Of a stretch of DNA of 64,000 bases, positions 10,871 through 21,765 are shown piece after piece. Within the stretch, counting starts at the first letter, position 1; each line of letters opens with the position of its first letter. The position numbers and the translations under genes are program-made. This DNA is from Zasmidium citrigriseum. Taxonomy: Eukaryota; Ascomycota; Dothideomycetes; Mycosphaerellales; Mycosphaerellaceae. Under the pieces are notes generated by a model, which did not search any database, was not told where the DNA came from, and saw only the letters and a program-made list of their open reading frames with translations. The stretch lies in NCBI GenBank assembly GCA_002786025.1, contig NHNW01000043.1, positions 1 to 64,000 on the forward strand, given 5' to 3'.

Positions 10871-13800
10871 TCATGTCGTAGACGGCGCGTCTCGAGGAGT
10901 AGGTTGTTTAGGATACTCCGCGGCCACACGCAAATTATCCGCCCAGGAAAGGTATCGATCAGGTCGATATCCCAGCCGCACCTCACCATCAGGCTGCGGT
11001 TGCATCTTCATAGCGCGACCTCGAAGTCCACCCATCGTAGCAACGTGCTGCCGGACACTGTTCCAGAGATGATCGATTCTTGGGCGCCGGGCGGGGTCTT
11101 TTTGCAGGCAGCTGTGGATTAAGTCGAGGAGACTCTGTGGATAGTATTCGATTGCGCTCTGTTCGAAGGGCGGCGGAAAGCTCGAGTCGGGCGAATTATT
11201 GTCCAGCTTTGGCGAGTGGAGCTCGAGGTTGACGAGGCAGCGCATGATCATGCCTATGGCCCAGATATCGCTGGCGAAGGAGACCGTCTCGTGGGTGGGT
11301 CCTGCCTGCTCCTGTAGAATTGGTGAGTACAGATGCTGGTGATAGAGCAAAAGGACTTACTGGAGCCATCCAGCCAGGAGTTCCTCCCCAGAGGTTCTGG
11401 GGTGTATCCTGGATGTTATGTATTCGGGCGAGACCGAAGTCTCCGAGTTTGGGGACGGGAATGCCGGGCCACAACTGACCTTCGTCGGGCGATGCTAGGA
11501 AGACTGTGATATACTATGATTAGCAAAGAGGCTACCAGATTCTTCAGAGAGCCCATTGCATACCATTCGCATCCTTAATGTCGCGATGTAACACTGGAAA
11601 TCGAGGCGTCGGAGGCGGCACTGGCGGTATACTGCCCTGCTGCATCACATACAATGCTGCCACCAGTGCTTCGAAAATTGCCCAGATTGCTCTGGGAGGG
11701 ATTCGACTACAAAATGTCAGCAATTAGAGGGACCACATGATACGGATGATTTGTGGTTCACGCAGGAATGCTCACCTTTCAGGCCGACTGCCTTGCTCAT
11801 CCGCCATATCTCTAATCCTCACATGGGATCTGATCAAGTCGTGCAGAGTCCCATGAGGACAGAATTCGGAGTAAATGCGCACTAGATTCGACGTATCGTA
11901 GATTCCAGAGCCAAAACAGCGTAGAATATGATCCGAGTCCGCCGCCCGTCGAAGCGCCTTCGGTATGATCTCTTCCAGCGGCTGTTGGTATCCGTTCTCA
12001 ATGTACCATGGTTCTGCAGAGTTCCACTCCGGTGACCTCATGAAGACATCTTTCACTACGATGCGCTGAACGATTGCCATCCGTGCGTCGTACTTGACCA
12101 AGAGTGACGCTGATCCAAAGCCGCCTGAACCCAGAGCCGCTGTCCAGTTCCAGCCGCCATGCAATCTTCGTTCTCGTGTACGCTCGACGCCCGGACCGAG
12201 TTCGTCGAACACAGATCGAGGATCCTTCCGCCTAGGGCCATTTCGTGGCTCGTCAGGCCACCAAACTGGTTCTCCACGGCGGAGACGGCGATATATGACC
12301 TGGAGGTCAGCGTACATGTAAGGATCAGAATCCACCGCCGCTTGCCACGACCCAGAGAAGACTTCCATCCACTTGCTGCTGACATTCGTCCAGAGCCGGT
12401 CGACATACGCCTCGTCCATGTCCCCCTCGCCCACTAATACGGGTTCCAGGAATTCAAATCCGAACTCGAGGGTCTTTTCCGCGACTCTTCGAATATCGCG
12501 AATGCGCGGCGCCAGCCACGTAGCTTCGTCGTCGTTGGCGAATTGCTCGACTTGATCCCATCGTTGTCTCCACCTGGCCTCTTCGTACGTCCATGGCAAT
12601 TGATAAACATGGACGTTTGCCATCTCAGTGTATTCCTGCCGTATGCGCTCTTTTCGCTGCTCATCTGGGCAGGCATCAATGTGGGCATCCCAGAGCGGCT
12701 TGAGAAGTGCCAGAGCACCGAACCGAGTGTTTGGCCAGAGGGTTCCGTTGACATGCTGAGCAGGCGTATCACGGAGTCTCCACGGTCTTGGGCTCAGAAA
12801 CAACCCGTGCTTTCGAAAGAGTCGCTTTGACAGCAGATAGCACTGCCTGAAGCGATCAAGCAGGGTGTCATCCATCGGCCCATCGGGTGCTTCAGGAGGC
12901 TTTTGCCGGGCGTCTTTCCATGCTTCGTTCAGATTTGCTTCATTGAGAGGCCATCTCTCGGAAACCGAAAAGAGACCGGCGAGATATCGTTCGATTGACG
13001 GCGCATCTGTCCAGAGCATCTCGTCGGTCCTGTCATGAGATCTGATTAGGGCATCACACACCGTGACCCGATTGAAGAGGTCCTCAGGGTTCCCGGCAAG
13101 TGCACTTTGGATATAGCCGCGACAGACATGAGACGTGTCGTGCGCGCGCCAGAAGGTGATGATGGATTCGACGGCTTCGCGGGCGATGGCTAGAATTTCC
13201 TCGTGAGAAAGCGCTGGTGGCAAGGGGTCCGAACTCCAGGGCTCATCAAGCAGAGCCTCATTGTCCACATACCACTCTGCATCTCTGGCTTGGTCGAAGT
13301 CTGCATTCACACCGTGAAGCTCGATCAACTTTCGTAGATGGTTGCGCTGATCATCGGTCACCAACACCAGCCCTTTGACGTAATTCTTCAGAGACTGCGA
13401 TGCTTCAGGATTGCCCATGATGGAATTAACGAGCCTCGCCCCCGGGCTCTCGTCTTGCCCAGCAATTTTTGCGGGTTGGTCTCCTTGCCGACCTTGTGAG
13501 CCATCAATCGATCCTTCATCCCAATGCTCGTGAATCAGAGTCTGGTCCGCGACATACTCCATAATTGATCTCGCTTTTGTGAAGTCGGCCGCTGGCCCAT
13601 GAATAGCTACCAACGCTTGCACGATATCACTGATTCCGGAATGACCAGCATCTGCAAAAGCGTCTAGAACGTAATCTTTGAGCGACTCCGACGCATTGGG
13701 GTCCCCGATAATCGAATCAAGATACTTCGTTCTTGGGCTCATATCCTGTTCGGCATTGTTCGCTGGTCGAGCTCCATTGGCGGCAGTCTGCTGGTCGTTC

Positions 13801-14583
13801 TGGTCATTCTGATTCTGCTGAGGTGGAAGAGCCGGTGTAAGAGCAGGCACAGCAGGGACATTCCCAGGGAGTCCAAGCCCATGCTTTGAGGGAGGAGGTG
13901 GCGCACCACCGTCAGCCTGTCCCGACGGCGGACGATCCCCATTGCGGTCAGGCGCGAAGTGTGTGGGATCATTGTTGGTCTTGTTGCGCTTCGAGGGACG
14001 CTTTCCGTCTCCATTGCCGCTCCCGTCTTCGCCCACTGGACGTTGCTGTGCCCCACCACCAGCAGGCTGACTGCTTCCTCTCGTCCTCTTCCGACTTGTG
14101 CCATTCGCAGGTTGCGCGGGAACATCGTTGCCTGCCTCAGAGGAAGGCTTGTCGGCGTTCTGGATCTCCTTCTCCTTTCCTTTTCCGCCACGAGGTGCTT
14201 GGACAGGTTCGTCATTCTTCTCTGGCTCATCCCCATTCTCATCCTCGTCCTCGTCCTCTTCCTCCTGAGCTTGCTTCCCTTTCCCCTTTCCCTTCCCCTT
14301 ACCCTTCTTCTTCGGGCCAGGCGTTTTCGCTACTGCCCGCTCGTCATCGGGGTCATTCTCTTCCTCATCTTCCTCCACGATATTCTCAAGGCCCTTCTTC
14401 TTGCTCTTTTTGGGTGCCTTAGCAGGAGGCTTCCGTGGTGGGGCATCAGAGCCTACTCCAAGCCAAACGTCAGTTGTCGTGCCTCGCACGGGTCAAGACA
14501 TCAAACTCACCAGTCTTCTTGGTTTTCCTCTTCGGAGCTTGCGCTGGCGGATTTGCGACAGTGCCCTTTCTTGTCGTGACCAT
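10871..14583 (-). CDS. K3: large Ser/Thr protein kinase, tandem paralogue 3
   Basis: Five exons (14583-14511, 14452-11776, 11706-11564, 11503-11361, 11311-10871) give 1158 residues, the longest of the four. The start MVTTRKGTV was chosen because the first intron then has the same phase as in K1 and K4. The N-terminus to about 260 is Lys/Glu/Pro/Gly-rich and disordered. A helical module of about 70 residues (pattern IHG...F..AR....Y..D..L..E.W) is present twice in tandem, roughly residues 270-430, against one copy in K1 and K2. The kinase domain is about 790-1158: GSGGFGSAS, the VVKD Lys at about 825, HRDIKDAN, LGDFGLA, MAPEQ and SDIWAIG. This is the only copy with a canonical HRD. It lacks the intron that precedes DFG in K1 and K2. 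Confidence 0.85.
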
Positions 14584-14676
14584 TGTTGCGACGCAGGCTT
14601 CTTCGATTGGCGACGGTGATGGGCGAATGGGTGGTCTGCTGCCATCAGGAAGATGAAATGACAAGAGGAGATATTG

Positions 14677-14755
14677 TGCTTTGTCCGTGGGTGCTTGCCG
14701 CTTTCCGCATACAGACTGTTCTTTGTTCAGGAACTTCTTCCTCTCGGACAAAGGA
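14677..14755 (-). promoter_or_regulatory. Conserved upstream block of K3
   Basis: CTTTGT occurs at 14679 and 14721, the latter within TTCTTTGTTC, and ACAAAG at 14748. A TTCCGCATACAGAC core lies at 14703-14716. The block is about 95-170 bp upstream of the K3 start. Confidence 0.6.
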
Positions 14756-14965
14756 GACTCGAAAAGTTGCCCGTTGGTGGCCAGTGGTGCATTTTCGTAT
14801 GAGGCCAATGTTGACCCCACCTTCGTCGAGTCAGGAACAGGAACAGGCGATCTGCCGCTGGACACCAACGCCCAGCTTGCCCGTGAAAACAGAGGAAGAG
14901 GAAGTGGGACACCACAGAGTCATCAGGAACACGTCCTCTCGGACCCTCCTGAGCGAAGTGTCCGT

Positions 14966-17776
14966 CTACTCCCCCGTCCAAACCAAATATCGATCCGCCT
15001 TAAACCCCAGCACAACCTCCCCTTCAGGAATCGGCGATCTCTTCATACATTCACCCCTCAAACCCCTCATAGTAGCCACCTCCCTCTTAATATCCCACCA
15101 AAGCGCATCAGCCGCAGGCCGGTCCTTCGGATCCCTCTGCAAACACGACTGAATCATATCCACCAACATCCTCGGATAATACGCCGCATTACCCCCAGCA
15201 ACTTGCGGCGGAAACTTACGCCTACTATCAAGTACGGTGAGTTGTGTTGGATGTGTCTCTAGATTAACAAGGGAGAGCATGACCATCCCGATAGCCCAGA
15301 CGTCGCTAGCTTGCACGGCGTAGGAAGCATGCTGGTTTGCGATGGTGAATGCTTCGGGCGCTCTCCAGCCAGTTGTGCCGCCTGGATGGGTCACCGGCGG
15401 ATCGCCTTGGTCTGTGAGTTTGACGAGGCCAAAGTCGCCGAGTTTGGTTGTTGGGATTCCGGGCCAGAGACCTCCGGCATCGAGAGGGCCGAGGAAGATG
15501 TTGTCGGGTTTGATATCGCAGTGCAGCATGGGACGGTTGCTCTTGGTGCGGTCGCGGTCGCGGTCGCGGAGGTCGGGGAGGGAGCCACTTTGCATTAGAC
15601 AGATTGCTGATGCGAGGCCTTCGAAGATGGCCCAGAGCGCTCGGGGTGGAATTCGGTGGTCGGGTTTGTTGCCGTCTTGATCTACAATGGGGTGTCTCTG
15701 AGTGTTGATATGGGCTTCCACGAGATCTCTGAGGCTTCCGTGAGGGCAGTATTCTGAATAGATGCGGCAAAGCTGGAATTTGTCGTAGATACCAGACCCG
15801 ATGCAAAGAAGGATGTTGTCAGAATCGGTAGCTTTTCTAAGCATTCTTGGCGCAACCTCTTCAAGGGGTGCCATACGGTCACGATATGTGAACCAATACT
15901 GATCGGCGTCGTGCCAGTGCTCTCCCATGAGTATGTCCTTGATAATGAGGCGGTCGACAACTTTCAAGTGTGCATCATATTTGATCCATAGAGAAGCACG
16001 GCCGAACGTGCCCGCGCCAATGACAGTTTTGAGATTCCAGTGTCCAGCTGCGCGAGGGTTGGCAACACGATCGCCGTCAAATCCAAGTTTGGAAACCTCA
16101 TCCATAGCATTGCTAGGACGGCCCTCACCAGGTCGCCAAGGCTGCTCACCCTCTTTGAGCCTGTTCAGCACCGTATGCCTCTCGGCTGACATTTCGACTC
16201 TTCGGTTTTCATCAGGCGCGTTGAAGATTGCCATATCCCAAGCATCTCTGATATACGCTTCCTGCTGTCTCCTGAACTCGGCCCACAGGGTATCGACGTC
16301 GTGCTCCGTAATCGGTCTCTGCCCGAAATCCGGGGGCTGGATGAATTCGAAATGGTTGTCCAGTACCTCATCCGCAAGTGCCCTGATGTCGCGGACACGG
16401 GCTTGCGCCTTGACGCTGGCGCTCGCTGCTCTTTCGATGGCAGCCCATTTTCGTTTCCAGACGGCTTCCTCATACGTATAAGGTAATTGTGGTCCATTGG
16501 ATGGAAGTTCTTCAAACTCCCCCCGATAAGATTGCCGTTCGTCCGGATCGTCGAGTTCGCTCAGGTCGTAGGTCCAGCTTGGCTTCAGGAGTTCATACGC
16601 ATGGTCGCTGATTTCCGGTGCGAGGAATTCATCTACGTACCTTTGGGCTTGTACGCCTGCGTTCCAATGTGCGGGACCCAGAAAAATCGCAGCCTGTTGC
16701 AGCATTCGTTTCGCATATCGAAAGAGCTTCTGGAAGCGCTCAGTGGTTTGTTGGTCTGGATCCTGCGCCTTGAGTTTGTTTTCGATCACGTGCCACTTTG
16801 CGAGTAGTTGTTCCTCGTTCAGAGGCCACTTCTCATCGTGGGTGAAATGTCCAGTGAGATATCGATCAATGGAAGGCGCCGTTGCCCAAAGCTGGTCGTT
16901 GGTGACTGCATGGTAATTGCTCAACATCACACAGGCTTCGATTCGCCTCCTCAATTCAGCTTCATCGTACTGTTGATCATTGCCCAGTGCTTGCTGGATG
17001 TATGTTCGACAAGCGTCGGCCATCCCTTCCTGGCGCCATCTGGCCTGGAGAACTCGGGTGCGGAAATGTGCGGCGACTTCGTTCCGCAAAAGCGCTGCAG
17101 GATACGGCGGGGTTCTTGTTTCCGCGACGTCGGCCTGGGCATCCTCTTGTGCACCAGCTTGTTGGGTGGGCGGCGGTGGTTGATCATGGCGTGAAGGCGA
17201 AGGCGCCTTTTGAGCACGCCCGTTACCGGTTGTAGGTAATGCGGACTTGCCTTTCTCGTTGGGCCGTCGTCCAGGCGAGATGGCCGCTTTCTGTTTCGAA
17301 GGCTGCTTCTGCGGCGGGTTCGATCCCGGCCTGTTGTTCTCCAACTGCCCTGCTTGCAAATCTCCTAATTCGGCCCCGCCAGTCACAGATTTGCTTGGGT
17401 CCTTCGAGGTCTGCTTCTGATTCGGGCGTGCTCGAGAGCCGCGCTTGGAACGTGTCGCTTCCTCCTCCTGTTCTTCGCCTATCGTTGACAACTTATTTGC
17501 CCTACCTTTCGTAGGTCCATTGTTTTCGCTAGACAGCCGCTCATTGCCAGGAGGCTCATCTTTCGTCGCTTGCGGTTGTTGTGGGGCCTTTTTACGCCCC
17601 CTTGTCTGAGGAGGCGGGTTCGCTGTGTTCAAGATATCAGTCTTGACTACGTCCCTAAGGGCTATCTTCAACTTACCGCGAGCCTCTTTGAGGCGCTTTG
17701 ACGTTGGCCGACCGTCAGGAGACGGTCCTTGAGGCGGAGATACCTCTCGAGATGCTTTCTTCCGCTTTGGAGCCAT
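14966..17776 (-). CDS. K4: large Ser/Thr protein kinase, tandem paralogue 4
   Basis: The start MAPKRKKAS at 17776 matches the paralogues and lies below the shared promoter block; the longer frame from 18073 would run through that block. A 54-nt in-frame segment at 17676-17623 has a GTAAGT donor, a CTGAT branch site and an ACAG acceptor at the same phase as the first intron of K1 and K3, so I treat it as an intron. Exons 17776-17677 and 17622-14966 give 918 residues. The kinase domain (about 560-918) is uninterrupted: GAGTFGRAS, the IIKD Lys at about 595, HCDIKPDN near 733-740, LGDFGLV and RAPEA. The helical region is shorter and lacks the module seen once in K1/K2 and twice in K3. HCD replaces HRD. 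Confidence 0.85.
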   Translation of the reverse strand: MAPKRKKASREVSPPQGPSPDGRPTSKRLKEARGKLKIALRDVVKTDILNTANPPPQTRGRKKAPQQPQATKDEPPGNERLSSENNGPTKGRANKLSTIGEEQEEEATRSKRGSRARPNQKQTSKDPSKSVTGGAELGDLQAGQLENNRPGSNPPQKQPSKQKAAISPGRRPNEKGKSALPTTGNGRAQKAPSPSRHDQPPPPTQQAGAQEDAQADVAETRTPPYPAALLRNEVAAHFRTRVLQARWRQEGMADACRTYIQQALGNDQQYDEAELRRRIEACVMLSNYHAVTNDQLWATAPSIDRYLTGHFTHDEKWPLNEEQLLAKWHVIENKLKAQDPDQQTTERFQKLFRYAKRMLQQAAIFLGPAHWNAGVQAQRYVDEFLAPEISDHAYELLKPSWTYDLSELDDPDERQSYRGEFEELPSNGPQLPYTYEEAVWKRKWAAIERAASASVKAQARVRDIRALADEVLDNHFEFIQPPDFGQRPITEHDVDTLWAEFRRQQEAYIRDAWDMAIFNAPDENRRVEMSAERHTVLNRLKEGEQPWRPGEGRPSNAMDEVSKLGFDGDRVANPRAAGHWNLKTVIGAGTFGRASLWIKYDAHLKVVDRLIIKDILMGEHWHDADQYWFTYRDRMAPLEEVAPRMLRKATDSDNILLCIGSGIYDKFQLCRIYSEYCPHGSLRDLVEAHINTQRHPIVDQDGNKPDHRIPPRALWAIFEGLASAICLMQSGSLPDLRDRDRDRTKSNRPMLHCDIKPDNIFLGPLDAGGLWPGIPTTKLGDFGLVKLTDQGDPPVTHPGGTTGWRAPEAFTIANQHASYAVQASDVWAIGMVMLSLVNLETHPTQLTVLDSRRKFPPQVAGGNAAYYPRMLVDMIQSCLQRDPKDRPAADALWWDIKREVATMRGLRGECMKRSPIPEGEVVLGFKADRYLVWTGE

Positions 17777-17869
17777 TCCCTCAGCAGCAATACAGTGATG
17801 TATACACAGCAAATCCAATGGCACAGAGAGGTCTCTGGAGTAATGTCGATGTCCCAGAGAGCTCTTGTT

Positions 17870-17950
17870 TCTCTTTGTTAGATGACTTGTTGTTCGTCTC
17901 CGCATTTGGGCTGTGCTTTGTTCAGAAAGGCCTCTCTCACAAACAAAGAG
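17870..17950 (-). promoter_or_regulatory. Conserved upstream block of K4
   Basis: CTTTGT occurs at 17873 and 17916 and ACAAAG at 17943, with a TCTCCGCATTTGGGC core at 17897-17911. The layout equals that of K3 and the block is about 95-175 bp upstream of MAPKRKK, which supports that start. Confidence 0.6.
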
Positions 17951-18817
17951 CGATCCCTCGGGCACCCATGTGAGATCCATTGTGATAAAGTGCGAAGTAT
18001 AGCTGGCGCTCGAGAAGGTGGTATCAAATGCGTGGTAGCGGAAACCGTGATGGCCAGCATTCGCGTTAGCCAAGTCGACATTCCGATGAACAGATAGGCC
18101 TCATCTCCGTGCCGGCGATTGTGTCCATGCAGTCAATCGATCGATTGCATCATTAAAACAGTCCAGTGTCGTGGAGATAGCTTCTGTATCAGTGCAATGG
18201 TGATGTGAATTGCTGCTCTCGTTCGCGGCGAGCGACGGCCATGTCCTCGCGAGGCCTGTTCCCTCTTCGAGGCGTGCATGAGCCTTGGAAGTGAGCTCTT
18301 TCCATTGCTAAAGGAAAGGTAGTGAGAGGTGAGATGGGAAACGCCTTTAATGGCCATGATTCAAGGCAAAGGGATACTGTACCGACCGCTGGCAGACCAA
18401 CATCACTGCCACGTTGCCCAGGAGGAAAAGTAGATCATCATTTACCCTGACAATCTCCGATGATTTCGCTCATTCTACATATGCCAGCTAAGCAGCGATC
18501 AAGAGCTTGGAAGAAGCGATGTGGTTGGAGATGAGGTGCAGTTGGGAGACTTGAAGTCACGGCAAGCAAGGCAAGCTCGACTCCTGCCAAGCATTTTCGA
18601 CGTCAGCGGAAGGGGCGGGCCGTTGCAGGGATGGTGCAGCGCAAAGGCTAACTTTCTGGCTCACAGACACTCGACTCACTGGCCTTCATGTGACGCATCT
18701 TCCGCCCTCGCCCTCGCCCTCCGCTCCCACCGCCAGCACCACCGATCCCGCCGCCGGCCTGCCTAGACAGCGGCGTGACCTCCGCACTCCCGACAATCCC
18801 CGCTCCGCTCGCACAAA
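17951..18817. other. Divergent intergenic region, K4 / FRS2
   Basis: No supportable gene. It holds the outer promoter of K4 and the promoter and 5' UTR of the tRNA synthetase. A 14-bp perfect palindrome CAATCGATCGATTG lies at 18134-18147. From about 18700 the sequence is a C-rich pyrimidine tract, typical of fungal 5' UTRs just before a start codon. Confidence 0.5.
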
Positions 18818-20477
18818 ATGGGCACACGAGGCCCAGTGCCTGCGCCGGTCAATAGCCAGGCCAATGGCGCCGGACGAGACCTCACCACCGACATCCTCCA
18901 CCACCTCCAATCGCACAGCCCCTTCCAGTCCGATGTCGCCTACCCGAACAACACACAAGCCGAGATCAAGGCAGCACTAGACCGACTCGCCAGCAGAGCA
19001 ATGGTCGAATATGACACAAACGACGCCGAACAAGTCACCCTCACCAAAGAGGGTCAGCAAATAGCGGACGAAGGCAGTCATGAATACAAGGTCTGGCAGT
19101 TGATCAAGGAGAAGGGCAGAGTCGCGCCCAAAGACCCTGCACTGGCAGCACCTTCAGCGAAGCTGGGCTCAGGCAATGCCATCAAGGCCGGCTGGATCAA
19201 GAAGGACGGAGACGCCTTTGTGGCTGTCAAGGACACCGTACAGGATGCCACCCAGGAGACATTGAAGTACGTGGCGCAGATGAAGACCATGCCCGACCCA
19301 AAGCAGCTCAAGGACTTCCAAAAGCGAAAGCTGGTCGGCGTCACCAAGATCATCACGTACGAAGTGCGGAAAGGCCCGCGATGGGCGCTGGAGATTCCAG
19401 TCGAGGTCACAGACCTGACGGCGGAGATGCTGGAGGACGGCAGCTGGAAGTCAGCCACCTTCAAGCCCTACAACTTCAAGGCTCTAGGTGCACAGCAGAA
19501 CTCCGGAGCGCTGCATCCCCTGAACAAGGTGCGCGAGGAGTTCAGAAAGATCTTCTTCAACTGGGACTTCATCGAGATGCCTACAGGACGGTATGTGCAA
19601 AGTGACCCATATCATGATCAATACTGACAGATCATCTAGCTTCGTCGACACTGGCTTCTGGAACTTTGACGCTCTCTTCGTGCCACAGCAACATCCTGCT
19701 CGTGATGTACAAGACACCTTCTACGTCTCCGACCCACCCGAGTCCGGCCTTCCTGGACCAGATCCGCCTGCAGACCAAGCTCTCGACAAGATGGAAGCCG
19801 AGTCCATGCTCTTCAGCTCAGGCGACGAATCTGGTCCCAAGAAACTCGACTACGCACAATACTATAAGGACGTCCGGGCTGTTCACCAAGACGGCAAATT
19901 CGGTTCTATTGGCTACCGCTATCCCTTCGGCGACTCCGAGACTCAACGACTTGTCTTGCGCACACATACCACTGCCGTCTCAACATACTGTTTACATCGC
20001 CTCGCCGCAAACCCACGACCTGCCCGCTACTTCTCCATCGACCGAGTCTTCCGAAATGAGACCGTCGACGCTACGCATTTGGCCGAATTCCACCAGATCG
20101 AAGGTGTCATCGCAGACTACGGTCTTACTCTTGGAGGTCTGCAGGCTTTCTTGGGCAAGTTCTTCGAGCAACTCGGCATTACGAACCTGCGCTTCAAGCC
20201 GGCCTATAACCCTTACACTGAGCCAAGTATGGAGGTCTTCGGCTTCCACCGTGGCCTCAACAAGTGGGTCGAGATTGGTAATTCTGGTATGTTCAGACCG
20301 GAGATGCTGCTTCCGATGGGTCTACCGGAAGACCTCAGAGTGTACGGCTTCGGATTATCACTTGAAAGACCGACCATGATCAAGTACGCAGTCAGCAACA
20401 TCCGAGAACTCCTTGGTCACAAGGTCGACTTGGGTTTCATCGAGAGCAACGCTGCCGTAAGATTAGATAAAGACTAG
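18818..20477 (+). CDS. FRS2: Phenylalanyl-tRNA synthetase alpha subunit, cytosolic
   Basis: This is the catalytic alpha subunit of the cytosolic alpha2-beta2 enzyme that charges tRNA-Phe with phenylalanine. Two exons (18818-19590, 19640-20477) joined across a 49-nt GTATGT...CTAG intron give 536 residues, slightly longer than the yeast and human subunits (about 500). The N-terminal third contains the helix-rich DNA-binding-like fold of eukaryotic PheRS alpha. The class II core lies in the C-terminal half: motif 2 [16 protein letters not shown] near residue 395 and motif 3 GFGLSLERP near residue 494. The start [10 protein letters not shown] is the first ATG after the pyrimidine tract. This is an essential housekeeping gene with no sign of damage; the beta subunit is not in the window. 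Confidence 0.95.
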
Positions 20478-21765
20478 AAGATGATGGCTTCCGCTGCGAA
20501 TGCCAAGCGACGCTATGTTAGCTCGGATGTGTAGATGAATGAATGCCAAAAAGACCATTTCAACGCAGCCCTTCTTGGGACATCGTAACGGGACGTCACC
20601 GCGACACAAATTTAGATCCGACACGAATGCGAAGTGCCAAGTCACGATTCAAGCTTTTTCGAATGGCAACGCCAATCTGACATCCAGATCTGAGGCTCAG
20701 CGATATCCCGGTCACTGGCCACCGCATTCGCCGGACACGACCGCCACGAAACAAATGGCCACTCCGTGTCGTTCGCGGAATGGCTGCGCCTTGCCGCTAT
20801 CGGTCTCGTCCAACACCTCGTTCTCTCAAACATCATGCCTGCAAGACATACCGAGACTGCCATTCCCTTGTTTCGGCTCTCCGCAAGAGTCTTGGTCAGC
20901 TTTTCATACGCTGAATGAGAGCGTCACGACAAGGGCAATTTCTGCATTGAGCATAGTCGCAATGTGACGGATGCAAGTGAAGTGCATCGCCGAGTCATGG
21001 ATAGGCGCAATGGTTTCGAATTCGCAGGGTCGTTGCTAGATCGGTACGAACCTACAACGTGCCATACCCGTCACTTACCAGGTGTGCGCACAACCTGAAC
21101 CAATCGCAAAGCCTTACGACGCTGTTCCTGGACAAGACTCCCATACCCAAGACGACCATCTTGACGTCTTCAGACATGACCTGAATAAGCCCCGGGGCGA
21201 ATTGTCATCACAAAGATAGCCTCCAATTACCGACCAGTCTCGGCGTGGCGGCAACCATCCCGGCCATAGAGGTGACCGCTATAGTGCACGACGCACTTAT
21301 TCGCTGTCACTCAATGCGCAAACATGTTCCAAACACCGGTTTTGTGACGGGCGCTATCTTTCGGTCGATGCTTAAGGACGAAAAGCTTCTCCTTTCCTTC
21401 GATGCTTATCGAGGACTCGTCGCCGCATCTCGCACTCTCCAGTGGCAACTTCCCAGTCTGGGCAGTCCATTTCCGTGCATGTACGGATACGAATGACAGA
21501 TTCACGGCACGGAACGACGGTTTGCGGTGGCGATGGCGCAGGACGTCTGTGCTGTTCGACGGTCTGGGCTTGACTTGTCGACCTGACTTGAGAGAGGATC
21601 CTTGTTTCAGTCCTTTGATGCCATAGTGCAGGTCGCATATGGACGTGGCTCTTGGGCTATCATGAAAGGCAGCGCCCCTTTCTGATGCGCCTCTCAGATC
21701 CACCTCCTCATTATTAGCGCCTTCTCTGGCGTGGTTTGCAGTCGTTCTCGACGACGCTATCGAAA
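20478..21765. other. Intergenic region
   Basis: About 1.3 kb without a supportable gene. Short frames on both strands have no coding character. It holds the 3' UTR of FRS2 and the promoter of the next MFS gene. Confidence 0.5.

Noticed and set aside
17777..18073. 99-codon N-terminal extension of K4
   Set aside because: It overlaps the promoter block shared with K1-K3, and paralogues start at the equivalent of MAPKRKK.
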